A stretch of DNA of 64,000 nt from Clostridia bacterium (lineage in GTDB: Bacteria; Bacillota; Clostridia; Christensenellales; Borkfalkiaceae), in assembly GCA_017396365.1 (NCBI GenBank), contig JAFQMD010000005.1, forward strand, positions 40,416 to 104,415. The letters run 5' to 3'. Every line of letters starts with the position of its first letter. Within the stretch, counting starts at the first letter, position 1. Under the pieces are notes generated by a model. That model was not told where the DNA came from, made no database searches, and saw nothing but the letters and a program-made list of their open reading frames with translations. The position numbers and the translations under genes are program-made. Shown piece after piece: positions 53,168 through 62,744 of the stretch.

Positions 53168-54505
53168 ATGGCAAATTTTTTATCTAAAACTTTTGGAAAA
53201 TTGACTTCATCAATTCTAAATTTAATCGTAATAGCCCTTTCGGTAATTTCCGTGATCTCTCTTATTGCCCTGCCTGTTTTAAACCTTAAAGTAGGCGTTA
53301 CTTTTACAAAGGAAATTTCAGAAATTCTATTGCCTAAAAATCAAGAAACGACCGACGAAGACGAAATTATACAACTGGTTGTAGATGAACTCGTTAAAGA
53401 AAAGGTTACTTTGCGCTTTGAAATTAAACTTTCGGCTATGGATACCGTTTCTTGCGCTTTAGACGGCGGAACTGAAAAAACCAAAGAAATTCTTTATTCT
53501 TTTACCGACGCTATCGCCGAAAGCGTTGACGAAAAAGTTATCGAAAAGGCTGAAATTGCAATTACTAAAGCGAGCGTTACGACGGTTATAAAAATGCAAA
53601 TATCCACGCTTTCCGATACTCTTGGTGAAAAAAGCGACGAAGTAATGCAAAATATCGGCGTTGACGAAGAATACGTCAACTCGAAAACTCAGTCGATTTT
53701 AGACTCTATTAAAGCAGACGGAGCAAACGTCGATTCGGTTACGGACAGTATTATGACAATCGTTGACGACGTTGACCAAAAACTTCAAGGTAGCGAATAT
53801 AAAGACGAAGTAGATAAACTTACCGAAGAAAATAGGGCTGAAATTAGAGATTCGGTCGCAGAACTCGTGCAGTCCTTGTCGGATGAAAACGGCGAAATCG
53901 ACGGCGATTCTTTAATTTCGTCGTTACTTTCAGGGCTACTGTCCGATAGTGGAGAACAAGCGTCTGCTTTGCCTAATTCTTCGGCGACGTTCGCCATTAA
54001 AAAACCGCTTTTTGAAACCGAAAATAAACCCGAAGAAAAGAGCCTTGACCAAATTTTGAAAGAAGAATTGCGAGCGCTTATAACTGGCGGAGTTGTAAAA
54101 ACTGCAAAAACGGTTTTCCTTGCAATATCAATACTACTTGCTATCGTCGCTTTTTGTTGGGCGTACTTGATTTTGAAAATCTTTTTCAAAATGCACTCTA
54201 AAAACCCACTTATAAAACTAAAAGCGCCGATATCGGTGAGTTGGATTCCGTTCGTAATTTTATTCGCTATTCCAAACGTGATTTCTATACTTTTGAAAAA
54301 TCCGCCGTCAATGCTCACAAGCGCAATAGGCGAACAAGGGCTTTCCGCTCTTACGACTATCGGTAAGGCGATAAGTTTGAGCGCGTCGTCTTCCACGCTT
54401 ATTCCTTTCGTTTTGTCTGTCGTTTTATTTGTGTTCGGCATATTGTATTCGGCTCGTAGAAAAGCCTTAAAAAAAGAATTGAAAAAGCAAAAAACCAGCG
54501 TATAA
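53168..54505 (+). CDS. hypothetical membrane protein with large acidic extracytoplasmic domain
   Basis: 445 residues from the ATG at 53168, with GGGGG 10 bases upstream. One membrane helix at about residues 17-40, an acidic mostly helical domain to about residue 310, then three helices (about 318-340, 360-380, 408-430) and a basic tail. The helical middle may form a coiled coil. No known family. The stop codon overlaps a motif copy. Confidence 0.65.
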   Translation: MANFLSKTFGKLTSSILNLIVIALSVISVISLIALPVLNLKVGVTFTKEISEILLPKNQETTDEDEIIQLVVDELVKEKVTLRFEIKLSAMDTVSCALDGGTEKTKEILYSFTDAIAESVDEKVIEKAEIAITKASVTTVIKMQISTLSDTLGEKSDEVMQNIGVDEEYVNSKTQSILDSIKADGANVDSVTDSIMTIVDDVDQKLQGSEYKDEVDKLTEENRAEIRDSVAELVQSLSDENGEIDGDSLISSLLSGLLSDSGEQASALPNSSATFAIKKPLFETENKPEEKSLDQILKEELRALITGGVVKTAKTVFLAISILLAIVAFCWAYLILKIFFKMHSKNPLIKLKAPISVSWIPFVILFAIPNVISILLKNPPSMLTSAIGEQGLSALTTIGKAISLSASSSTLIPFVLSVVLFVFGILYSARRKALKKELKKQKTSV

Positions 54506-54511
54506 GTCGAT
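54487..54511 (-). repeat. interspersed motif copy
   Basis: On the minus strand TTTATCGACTTATACGC then TGGTTTTTT. The TAA stop of the 53168 gene lies inside it. Confidence 0.55.
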
Positions 54512-54520
54512 AAATTGTCA

Positions 54521-54560
54521 AAAGGGCGAGGCTTTCACTTGAAAGCCTCGCCCTTTTAAT
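54521..54560. terminator. bidirectional terminator
   Basis: AAAGGGCGAGGCTTTCA/TGAAAGCCTCGCCCTTT stem between convergent genes. Confidence 0.85.
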
Positions 54561-54589
54561 TTTAACTCTTATCCGCAATTAAACTATAC

Positions 54590-56056
54590 TTAATATACTA
54601 TGTATAGCACTCTGTATTTTCCGTCGTTGACCATTTTACCAACGACTCTTTGTAGTTTTGCTCTCGTTTCGTCTGGCATTGCAACAGTCTTTTGACTAAC
54701 TTCGTCCAAAACGACTTTTCCAAGCGGTCTGCCAAATACGCTCGCGTTTTTCAAATCTCCGTCGCTTGACTGTTCGCTGATAAAGTCTATGAAATCTTCG
54801 CATTGTTTTTTAGTGCCGGAAACGGGGTTTACGGTGGCTTTTACGCCTATTTTTACTACGTGAAGGCTTTCCGTTTCGGCGCTTACCGAAACGCTGTAAC
54901 GCCCACCGTTTTTAACGAGAGTCGGCTCGCCTAATACAACGTCTTTATCAGTTGGCAAGACGATTCCGTACCCCTTTGCTTCGGCGTCGGAAAGGGCTTG
55001 TTTTATCTTTTCATATTCCCACTTTGCTCTCGATAAATCTCTTACGAAACTGATGAGTTTGTATTCGCCGTCAATAGTTTCGCCACACGTTTCGCTAAGC
55101 ACGTCGTAAAATAGCGACTTGTCGCAATTTAAAGTTATTTTTGCGCTACCGTCGCCAGCAAAGAGTTCTACGCTTTGCGGAATAATTTTGTCAACGCCTG
55201 CAAGCGACTCTTCTAAAATATAGCAATCTTTCATTTTACAAACGTTTTTAGACGCTGATTTTACCCTTTCGATAATTTGCGCAACGGTGTTATTCTCACA
55301 AGGGAGAGCGCGTAGCCAATCGGGGAGATAAATCTCGAACGACCTGAGCGGAAATTCGTTTAAAACCCCCTCTATAACACGATTAAACGCATCTTCTTCG
55401 CAATTTAGCACGTCTATGGCGGTTACGGTTACACCGTATTTTTTAGTCAATTCTTCAGCAAGAATTTTACACTTTTTACTCTCGGGCTCTGAAGAGTTTA
55501 AGACGATTACGAAAGGTTTTCCTATTTCTTTTAACTTTTTAACCGCCTTTTCTTCAGCAGAAACGTACGCCCCTCTATCAAGCCCCGAAAAACTGCCGTC
55601 GGTTGTAATTACAACGCCGATTGTCGAATGCTCTTTTATAACTTTTTCCGTGCCGAGTTCGGCAGCGTCTTCAAAGGGCATGGGATCTTTACTCCAAGGC
55701 GTTTGAACGAGCCTCGGCTTGCCGTCTTCTTCATTTCCTATTGCTCCGTCAACCATAAAGCCGACGCAATCAATAAGTCGCATTTTTACGTGCGTTTTGC
55801 CAATCGTAACTTTTACGGCTTCGCTCGGAATAAATTTTGGCTCGGTAGTGGTAACGGTTTTCCCCGTACCTGACTGTGGCAACTCGTCAAGGGCAACTTG
55901 TTTTTTATTTTTGCCCGAAATGTTCGGCATTATCATTTTTTCGGCAAACCTTTTCACAAAAGTTGATTTGCCAACTCTAACGGGCCCTACCACGCCTAAG
56001 TAAACGTCTCCGCCCGTTCTTTTTGCAACGTCCCCGTATATATCGAATTTTTGCAT
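54590..56056 (-). CDS. spoIVA: stage IV sporulation protein A
   Basis: 488 residues, the normal length for SpoIVA. The N-terminal P-loop (GVVGPVRVGKSTFVKRF) belongs to the TRAFAC-like ATPase; RLIDCVGFMVDGA and the KVVLDEVSQKTVAMPDETR and VGKMVNDGKYRVLYIVY blocks near the end are diagnostic. It polymerises on the forespore and is the base of the spore coat. Its presence shows a sporulating lineage. GGGAGG lies 11-12 bases before the ATG and a sigma-E-like promoter lies upstream. Confidence 0.96.
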   Translation of the reverse strand: MQKFDIYGDVAKRTGGDVYLGVVGPVRVGKSTFVKRFAEKMIMPNISGKNKKQVALDELPQSGTGKTVTTTEPKFIPSEAVKVTIGKTHVKMRLIDCVGFMVDGAIGNEEDGKPRLVQTPWSKDPMPFEDAAELGTEKVIKEHSTIGVVITTDGSFSGLDRGAYVSAEEKAVKKLKEIGKPFVIVLNSSEPESKKCKILAEELTKKYGVTVTAIDVLNCEEDAFNRVIEGVLNEFPLRSFEIYLPDWLRALPCENNTVAQIIERVKSASKNVCKMKDCYILEESLAGVDKIIPQSVELFAGDGSAKITLNCDKSLFYDVLSETCGETIDGEYKLISFVRDLSRAKWEYEKIKQALSDAEAKGYGIVLPTDKDVVLGEPTLVKNGGRYSVSVSAETESLHVVKIGVKATVNPVSGTKKQCEDFIDFISEQSSDGDLKNASVFGRPLGKVVLDEVSQKTVAMPDETRAKLQRVVGKMVNDGKYRVLYIVY

Positions 56057-56091
56057 AACGATAAAATTTCCTCCCGCAAATAAATCAATAT

Positions 56092-56120
56092 ATTATACGG
56101 AAGGAAATTGTCAAATATTC
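56092..56120 (-). promoter_or_regulatory. sigma-E-type promoter of spoIVA
   Basis: On the minus strand GAATATT (56114-56120), 14 bases, CGTATAAT (56092-56099). This fits the mother-cell sigma-E pattern (KMATATT, 14-15 bases, CATACAMT) better than sigma-A, for which the TTGACA/TATAAT spacing would be only 11. Confidence 0.65.
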
Positions 56121-56150
56121 TTATTTTGTTTAAAGTGCGAAATATTCAAT

Positions 56151-56528
56151 GAAATTTTAGATACGAGCACACAAAGTCTCACTTTACGTCGCAAGGCACG
56201 ATAGACCTTGTTTGTCCATTGTGGTTTGGGGCATAAAGTAGAAACACAGTATTGCGAAGGATATATGCCTTTAATAATGGCTTAGATGCGAGCACCGCTA
56301 GGCTCGTGAGTTCGAAAAGACTTGGTTGACCTTGTTGGTCACCAAGGTTTTGAGAGCGAAACAGTAAACGACGCGGAGCGAAGTATATAAGCCTTTAAAG
56401 TGTTTAAAGTCTTAGATGCGAGTTAGCCAAGGCTCGTAAGACTTTTACGGATGGGATAGACCTTGTCGGTCATCCCAGTCGGAAAAGGATTACAGTTAAC
56501 GCAGGCTAACGAAGTATATAAGACTTTA
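56151..56528 (+). repeat. palindromic repeat cluster C (C1 56151-56275, C2 56276-56399, C3 56403-56528)
   Basis: Three tandem units. C1 is degraded (tip GACC-TTGTT-TGTC). C2 has CTTGGT-T-GACC-TTGTT-GGTC-ACCAAG and GCACCGC/GCGGAGC. C3 equals A2 over 112 bases; its outer arms read GTCTTA/TAAGAC where A2 has GGCTTA/TAAGCC, a paired change. The right arm of C3 contains the TAA stop codon of der (minus strand). Confidence 0.85.
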
Positions 56529-57851
56529 TTCGTCTTCTGAACGCTCTCTCGTAAATAGTCTTATAGGCGTTCCTTCAAAGCCAAAAGTACGGCGTAGAGT
56601 GTTCTCTAAAAATCTAAGATACGAAAAGTGCATAAGGTCGGAATTATTTACAAAAAATACAAACGCCGGCGGACACGTTCCGTCTTGAACGGCATAATAA
56701 ATTTTAAGTCTTCTACCATTTTTTGACGGTGGCTCGGTCGCTCTTATCGCGTCGCCAACAACGTCGTTAAGCATACCCGTCGTTATGCGCTTGCAAGCGT
56801 TTTGATAAACTTCGCCCACTAAGTCGAAAAGTTTATTCGTTCTTTGTCCCGTTACGGCGGATATATATATTGATTTAAAATAATCCATAAACGCAAGGTC
56901 AACTTTTAATTTGTTTTCAAATTCGTTTATGGTGTGGGTGTCCTTTTCAATTAAATCCCATTTATTCATTACTATTATAGACGGTTTGCCTTGTTCGTGA
57001 ACGTAACCTGCAATCTTTACGTCTTGTTCGGTAAGCCCTTCGGACGCGTCGATAACTATTAAGCACACGTCAGCCCTACGAATTGCGCCGAGCGAACGGA
57101 GCACGCTATAATATTCAACCCCGTCTTCTACCTACCTTTTTTTTCTTATACCCGCCGTGTCGATAAGCGTGTATTTTTTGCCGTTTACTTCTATGGGGGT
57201 GTCGATAGCGTCGCGAGTAGTTCCAGCAACGTTAGAAACTATAGTTCTATCATATCCTAAAAGTTTGTTGGTAAGGCGCGATTTGCCTGCGTTCGGCTTA
57301 CCTACTATGGCTATTTTAAGTCTGTCGGCGTCTTCTTCCGTTTCAACTTGGTCAAAATAAGAACAAACTTCGTCTAAAAGGTCGCCAAGCCCCTTTGCTT
57401 GCTCGGAAGAAATACCGAACGGCACGCCAAGACCGAGTTCATAAAAGTCGAATAAAATTTCTTCTTTATAAGTGTCGAGTTTATTTACCGCCAAAACGAT
57501 GGGTTTGCCCGAACGGCGAAGCATATCCGCCACGTCGTAGTCAGACGCAGTAAGTCCCGTTTTCGCGTCGCAAAAGAAAATTATAACGTCAGCAGTTTCA
57601 ATTGCGATTTCCGCTTGACTTTTAATATGTTTCCACATTTCGTCGGTCGATTTTATCTCTATACCGCCCGTATCTATAAGTGTAAACGGCTTTCCGCACC
57701 ACTCTGCGTCGGCGTAAAGCCTATCTCTCGTAACGCCGGGGGTGTCTTCTACGATAGACAATTTTTGACCTGATACTCTATTGAAAAAGGTAGATTTACC
57801 TACGTTTGGTCTACCTACTATTGCTACTAACGGTTTACTCAATTTTATCAC
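56526..57851 (-). CDS. der: ribosome biogenesis GTPase Der, interrupted by an in-frame TAG codon
   Basis: Read as one frame this is about 441 codons, the normal size for Der. The first GTPase domain ([26 protein letters not shown]) and the start of the second ([27 protein letters not shown]) are upstream of a TAG at 57132-57134. [42 protein letters not shown] and the KH-like C-terminal domain ([10 protein letters not shown]...[17 protein letters not shown]) continue in the same frame. The stop replaces exactly one residue, expected to be Lys (RKKRK-VED). Der is normally essential for 50S assembly. Sequencing error, suppression, two split polypeptides (GTG at 57104) or true loss are all possible. 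Confidence 0.85.
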
Positions 57852-59146
57852 TCTCCTTTCGCGAGATTTTGCATGGATAACGCCTTTACGAAACTTTCAC
57901 CCGTACCGTCGGTTATCCGTATTTTTTTACCTGTTTTTTCGGCTAATTCGTCAACGGTCATACCGTCTAAAAACAAGTTAGTATTTTCTCTTAAAACGTG
58001 CCGAGGCATAACGGCAATTTCGTAACCGTCGCCACAATTTTTTATTGCTTTTAATATATCTTGCCCAGTCAAAAGCCCCGTGCAATTTACCGTCTCGCCA
58101 AAAAACTCGTTTTTTACGGCTAAAACTTTAATTTCAACGCCCTTAGTCTTTTGCTCGACCTTTTGCGCTTGTTTTTTTATAAATTCAGATGCCGACGTGC
58201 CTGAAATTAAAAGAATTTTTTTGTTAAACGTCCTATTTTTAAGATTTTCGTCAATTTCTTTTAAAAACTTTGCAGTCGTGCCGACGCCGTTTTCTATCTG
58301 GGCGAAATCGCCGTAAAACTCGTACGGCTCAACGTCAAGCCCTGCCCTAAAATAGAACTCGTCGCCAAGTTGTATAAAGTTTGCCTTGAACTCTTTATTT
58401 AACTTTCGCGCAAGGGCAATGACGCTACTTGCATAGTCTTTATCTATATCTTGAATAGGTGTAAGCCCGTCGCGGAATTTAGTCATACCGACGGGAACTA
58501 CCGCCATCGTCTTTACGTTTGGATAGTATTTAAAAAGTTCTCGCGCGGTGTATTCGAGTTCTTCCCCGTCGTTATATCCCCTTGCAAGTACGACTTGGGT
58601 GTGCATGGTTATTCCGTTTTTGGCAAATTTATCTATTTGACCAACTATTTTGTCTGCAAAACGGTTGCCCGTCATTTTTTTACGGAGTTCGCCGTTCATA
58701 GTGTGAACGGAAACGTAAAGGGGGCTTAAATTAAGCCTTACTATTCGTTCTTCATCTTCTTTTGTAAGATTAGTTAACGTTACGAAATTGCCGTGCAAAA
58801 AACTTTGACGGTAATCGTCGTCTTTTACGTAAAGGCTATCTCTCATTCCACACGGCATTTGGTCGATAAAACAAAAAATACAATGGTTTTGACAGGTTTT
58901 TATGCCTAAATTGTCGTCTTCAAAGATAAGCCCCAAACTTTCGTCTTCGTATTTTTCAATCTCGCAAGACGATTCGTCGCCGTTATTTTGCCTTACGGTA
59001 ATCGTAAAAAACTCCTTTTCGTCGTAATAAAGGTAGTCCAAAATATCGACGGCTGAGTGTCCGTCGAAAGCAAGAACTACGTCGCCTTTTTCAAGCCCTA
59101 ATTCTTCGCCTATTGAGTTTTTTTGAACTTCTTTTATCCTTAACAT
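57848..59146 (-). CDS. DUF512 radical SAM protein with N-terminal PDZ-like domain (TIGR03279 type)
   Basis: 432 residues. Residues 1-70 are a PDZ-like domain ([20 protein letters not shown]). The cluster motif [14 protein letters not shown] (CxxxCxxC) follows, then the DUF512 C-terminal region. It lies directly upstream of der with a four-base overlap, a neighbourhood conserved in Bacillota. Substrate unknown. Confidence 0.9.
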   Translation of the reverse strand: MLRIKEVQKNSIGEELGLEKGDVVLAFDGHSAVDILDYLYYDEKEFFTITVRQNNGDESSCEIEKYEDESLGLIFEDDNLGIKTCQNHCIFCFIDQMPCGMRDSLYVKDDDYRQSFLHGNFVTLTNLTKEDEERIVRLNLSPLYVSVHTMNGELRKKMTGNRFADKIVGQIDKFAKNGITMHTQVVLARGYNDGEELEYTARELFKYYPNVKTMAVVPVGMTKFRDGLTPIQDIDKDYASSVIALARKLNKEFKANFIQLGDEFYFRAGLDVEPYEFYGDFAQIENGVGTTAKFLKEIDENLKNRTFNKKILLISGTSASEFIKKQAQKVEQKTKGVEIKVLAVKNEFFGETVNCTGLLTGQDILKAIKNCGDGYEIAVMPRHVLRENTNLFLDGMTVDELAEKTGKKIRITDGTGESFVKALSMQNLAKGE

Positions 59147-59203
59147 AAGCCTTTTCCGTTTAGTGTAAGCGGTTAAAAGCCGTTTGACCTTTAACCGTTT
59201 TTA

Positions 59204-60355
59204 TCAATCTTTTATATGAAATTTCTTGTTAATTTCTTCAAAAATAACGTCCGCAATTCCTTCTCCGCCAAATTCGGAGCGCGGTTTTACGTTCTTTTTC
59301 AACTGTTTGTAAACTTCTCCGCCGTTTATTGCGTCTTTAATAAACTCTACGCACTTGTTGACTTTAAAAATTCTCACAGCGTCTTTAACGTGCGTTACGT
59401 AATGCTCCGCAATGAGTTTTTCAATATCGTTTGAAGAATGAGTAACGACTATCGGCACGCCGTAAAAAGCCGCTTCTGCAAGTCCGTTTCCGCTTTTTCC
59501 TAAATAAAGGTCGGATGACGCGATAAGTTCTAATACGTTATCGCAAAAACCGTAAGGATAAAAAGACAAATTACCCTTGCTCTTGAGTTGTAAAAGCCTG
59601 TTATGGAGTTCAGGATTCTTACCGCAAACGACGATTACGCTAATGGGAAGGTCTTCCTCTATAAGTCTTTTACACAGTTCCTCAGCCATACCGATACCGT
59701 ATCCACCTTCGGTAACGTAAAGAGTAAATTTATCGTCGTGACCAAGTTTTTTTCTAAGTTCTTGTTTTGATTGTGTAATTTCAAACGCTTGACCACGAAT
59801 TGCAAAAGGAGCAAGTTTAAAGTTTTCGTCGTTATATCTTCTTTTAAATTTTCTCGCTCTTTCATACCCTTCTTTCATGGAAATAAGTGAAAAGTCCGAT
59901 TTGTATCTAAAAAGAGCGTTTGCGTGCGCGTCGGGAATATACATAACCGTGTAGGGCTTGTTTTCCATTTGTTCAGCATAGTAATTCGTCGCCCAATGCG
60001 TACTTATAACTACGTCGGGGGCAATTTTTTCCATATGCTTTATACTGTCTTTATAGGCGTTTTTTATCAATTTTTTCATTACGAACCAACTCGAAATCTT
60101 AGATCCGAAAACGTTCATAGCAAAAATGCTTGCATACCCGTACAAATGATTTTCATTATACATTCTTACTTCTTTACAAAGCCTTTCCTCGAACTTTTTC
60201 ATGGCTTCGCTTCCCGACTCTTTGAAAAAATCACTACGGATTATCTCACAATATTCCCCATATTTTTTTTCAAAAGCGTCGCAGATAGACCGTTCGGTCA
60301 TTATGTGCCCGAACCCAGCCTCGACAAAAGGAAATAAAACTTTAATTTTTCTCAT
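59204..60355 (-). CDS. GT28 family glycosyltransferase (MGDG synthase / UgtP-like)
   Basis: 383 residues of GT-B fold. The N-terminal FVEAGFGHIMTERSICDAF matches the Gly/His donor loop of MGDG synthases; the C-terminal domain has VTEGGYGIGM, GFCDNVLELIASSDLYLGKSGNGLAEAAFYGVPIVV. It probably transfers glucose or galactose to diacylglycerol or a similar lipid. It overlaps the upstream O-antigen ligase-like gene by 14 bases, hinting at joint work on a glycolipid or polymer. Confidence 0.85.
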   Translation of the reverse strand: MRKIKVLFPFVEAGFGHIMTERSICDAFEKKYGEYCEIIRSDFFKESGSEAMKKFEERLCKEVRMYNENHLYGYASIFAMNVFGSKISSWFVMKKLIKNAYKDSIKHMEKIAPDVVISTHWATNYYAEQMENKPYTVMYIPDAHANALFRYKSDFSLISMKEGYERARKFKRRYNDENFKLAPFAIRGQAFEITQSKQELRKKLGHDDKFTLYVTEGGYGIGMAEELCKRLIEEDLPISVIVVCGKNPELHNRLLQLKSKGNLSFYPYGFCDNVLELIASSDLYLGKSGNGLAEAAFYGVPIVVTHSSNDIEKLIAEHYVTHVKDAVRIFKVNKCVEFIKDAINGGEVYKQLKKNVKPRSEFGGEGIADVIFEEINKKFHIKD

Positions 60356-61793
60356 CCTTACTCTCCTTATTTTTTATAAGTTTTTCCATTATTGCAATAA
60401 TAAAAACGAAAAACATTACGCTATACGTAATAAAGTAAGTCGTATCAAAAAGAGAAATGCCCAAGAATAAAATTCCAAAACAAACTATATGGAATTTGCC
60501 TTCGTATTTTTTAGCAAACGCCCTAACTGCGCAAAATACGTAAAATATCGACGTTAAAGTTCCCATAATACCACCCGAGCCAACGGCTTGAATAAAGAAA
60601 TTATGAGTAAGAGTTTGAAACATATTGGCGTGAGAAAGGGATATCGGCTCATGAAAAGCAGATGCGTATCCTTCGCCAAAAATAGGGCTTTTTAAGAAGA
60701 ACTTCCACGCCTGATCCCAAAGTTGATCTCGCTTTGACATTGTCACTCCTTCCTCGCCAATGTTTCTTAACAGTTCTCTAAAATACATAAACAGTTTTGA
60801 TATTTCAGTAAAAGACGTAAGCGCAATAAGACACACAAGCGCAAGACTGAAATATATCGCAACCATTAGTAAAATTGCATTTTTGTGTGGAGTTTTTATC
60901 AACAGACGCACCCACAAAACTACAAACATCGGAACACCAAATAAAAGACCTGCTCTATTTAAGGTAAAGGCAACCATCGTCATACAAAACAGCGCTATCG
61001 CATGGTATAAGTTGTAATGTTTTCTACTTTGCTCAATTTTGTACATTACGAACGGAATAAAAAACACCATCATTTCGCCGGCGATATTACTAACGCCCCA
61101 TCCGAAAATTATTTTGTCTTTCCATTGTTTGTTAAAAGTTCCACCTTTTATAAGGTGAGTTGCATAAACTTCTACGACTTGAACGGCAATCAAAAGACAT
61201 ATGGCTGTAAAAACTGTCGCAAAATAATTAAAAAGATTTTCGCAATTATCCAAACAACCAGAAAAAACGACGTACAACACTATGTAGGACGCCCCGACAA
61301 AAACGCCGAACCAAACACTTTCGGAATAATACTTACTGCCAATACCGGACAAAATGAAAGAGACTGCCAAAATTGCCGTTGGCAAAATCATTTTGCTCGC
61401 TTTATAATTTTTATGATTTTTTACGCATCTTATTGCCATTGCAAGCAAAACCACACCCGCAACGCAAATTATCGGGAGTAAAACGTCTTTCCGTCCGTAA
61501 TATTTATCAAACGAAGTGTACCCAGGCCCGTTTTTTATCGAAACTATAAAAACAGCCGAACAAATCGTAACGAGCCCCGACCTAGTGTCTTTAAAAAACA
61601 ATACGGCAAAGGCAGAAAAAAGCCCAAATACTAAAATGCCTACCAAATCTAAAGCAAAAACGTGAAAAATAAACGCAATCGCTACGACGATAAACGGAAA
61701 ACTCTCCTTATTGCAAAAATTTTCTATAGTATCGCGAACTTGTAAAATTTTATTAAGCATCGCTGTTTTGTGTTGTGCCGAAACCGTGTCCAT
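60342..61793 (-). CDS. O-antigen ligase / polymerase-like membrane protein
   Basis: About 483 residues with 11-12 membrane helices. A large outside loop near residues 330-390 with SPIFGEGYASAFHEP...LSHANMFQTLTHNFFIQ shows the Wzy/WaaL pattern (conserved His in the loop). ATG at 61793 is favoured: AAAAGG lies 7 bases upstream, whereas the earlier TTG would be too close. It could ligate or polymerise a surface glycan, together with the following GT28 enzyme. Confidence 0.8.
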   Translation of the reverse strand: MDTVSAQHKTAMLNKILQVRDTIENFCNKESFPFIVVAIAFIFHVFALDLVGILVFGLFSAFAVLFFKDTRSGLVTICSAVFIVSIKNGPGYTSFDKYYGRKDVLLPIICVAGVVLLAMAIRCVKNHKNYKASKMILPTAILAVSFILSGIGSKYYSESVWFGVFVGASYIVLYVVFSGCLDNCENLFNYFATVFTAICLLIAVQVVEVYATHLIKGGTFNKQWKDKIIFGWGVSNIAGEMMVFFIPFVMYKIEQSRKHYNLYHAIALFCMTMVAFTLNRAGLLFGVPMFVVLWVRLLIKTPHKNAILLMVAIYFSLALVCLIALTSFTEISKLFMYFRELLRNIGEEGVTMSKRDQLWDQAWKFFLKSPIFGEGYASAFHEPISLSHANMFQTLTHNFFIQAVGSGGIMGTLTSIFYVFCAVRAFAKKYEGKFHIVCFGILFLGISLFDTTYFITYSVMFFVFIIAIMEKLIKNKESKDEKN

Positions 61794-61961
61794 AATCAAG
61801 CCTTTTTTCTTTATTAAGTTTACTTTTAAAAAAGTAAACTCATTAACATTTTACTACAAACGCGCGCAAAAATCAATCGCAATAGCCTTAAAAAGCAAAA
61901 AAAGTCAATCTGCATAATATTTGCAAATAGACTTTTTGAAATTTAAAATTAGTTTTCGCCG

Positions 61962-61986
61962 ATAATCGACTTATAGACGGGCTTTT
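61962..61986 (+). repeat. interspersed motif copy
   Basis: ATAATCGACTTATAG then ACGGGCTTTT. Intergenic, immediately beyond the NERD gene. Confidence 0.65.
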
Positions 61987-61988
61987 CT

Positions 61989-62717
61989 TTAAATTTGGTC
62001 TTTTTTAATAAACTTACATCGTGGAAACTTTGAACAGCCCCAAAACGATCCATATTTTCCATCTCTAAGAACCAATTTTGCGCCACATCGGGGGCAAATT
62101 CCGTTTTCAATGCCTTTTTGCTGTTGTTTAATGTTGTTTACATGTTCGCTTGTGGAAATATCGACTTTTGCACTCATTAATTTTTGATAGGCTTCTTGCA
62201 TTTGCTCTACCGTCAATACTGTCGGTCCACTTTCTAAAAACTGCCTTAACTCTATAAGTTTTATAACGTTTGGCGCTTGCACGTTTTCAGTATTATTTTG
62301 AACGAATACAACTGCAGAGATAACTGGCAAACTCCCAACAATTTTCTTGACGCAATACACATGCGTCGCATTTTGTTTTAGCGGATTGTATATTTTATTT
62401 TTTACCCCACCATACGCTAAAACTTGAGTCCATTCTCTTTGATTTAAACTCCCGAATATTTCTCCTGAATAGTTTTTTGTCTCTAAAACAAACACGCCTT
62501 TTTGATTGATTAAAACATGATCTATTTGAGAGGTTGTACTGCCGTTATTCAAAACAAGATTATTGATAACGTACTTTTTTCCTTCAATCGTTTGACCAAG
62601 TATTGTCTTTACTCTACTCTCCCCTACAACACCTCGTGATTCGGGAGATTTTGTCCTTATTAGTAGAAAGACTATTATGATAAAAATTAAAAATATACCT
62701 GCTATTAAAAATGGCAT
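61989..62717 (-). CDS. NERD domain protein with membrane anchor and topoisomerase-type zinc finger
   Basis: 242 residues. An N-terminal membrane helix (residues 4-20), then the nuclease-related NERD domain (GVVGESRVKTIL, STTSQIDHVLINQKGVFVLETKNYSGEIFG, with the D-ExK pattern of restriction-like folds) and a C-terminal C4 zinc finger (CPRCGAKLVLRDGKYGSFWGCSKFPRCKF) as in topoisomerase I. Probably binds or cuts nucleic acid; no defence partners nearby. It follows the phosphatase gene by 27 bases. Confidence 0.85.
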   Translation of the reverse strand: MPFLIAGIFLIFIIIVFLLIRTKSPESRGVVGESRVKTILGQTIEGKKYVINNLVLNNGSTTSQIDHVLINQKGVFVLETKNYSGEIFGSLNQREWTQVLAYGGVKNKIYNPLKQNATHVYCVKKIVGSLPVISAVVFVQNNTENVQAPNVIKLIELRQFLESGPTVLTVEQMQEAYQKLMSAKVDISTSEHVNNIKQQQKGIENGICPRCGAKLVLRDGKYGSFWGCSKFPRCKFIKKDQI

Positions 62718-62744
62718 ACTATCACTCCTATATCTTTAATATAA

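Noticed and set aside
53785..54441. 218-residue antisense ORF
   Set aside because: It is a shadow of the 53168 gene, which has a promoter, a ribosome binding site and a membrane-protein pattern; the antisense frame has none.
56151..56528. Group II intron or IS element
   Set aside because: No reverse transcriptase or transposase ORF and no domain V-like hairpin. The units are too short, and no flanking target duplication is seen.
57104..57134. Frameshift in der
   Set aside because: The two halves are in the same reading frame; the interruption is a TAG codon, with no base gained or lost.
57132..57134. Genome-wide reassignment of TAG to an amino acid
   Set aside because: Among about 50 genes only der contains an internal TAG. 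At 17560 and 62745 TAG ends genes at the expected length, so general reassignment is unlikely.
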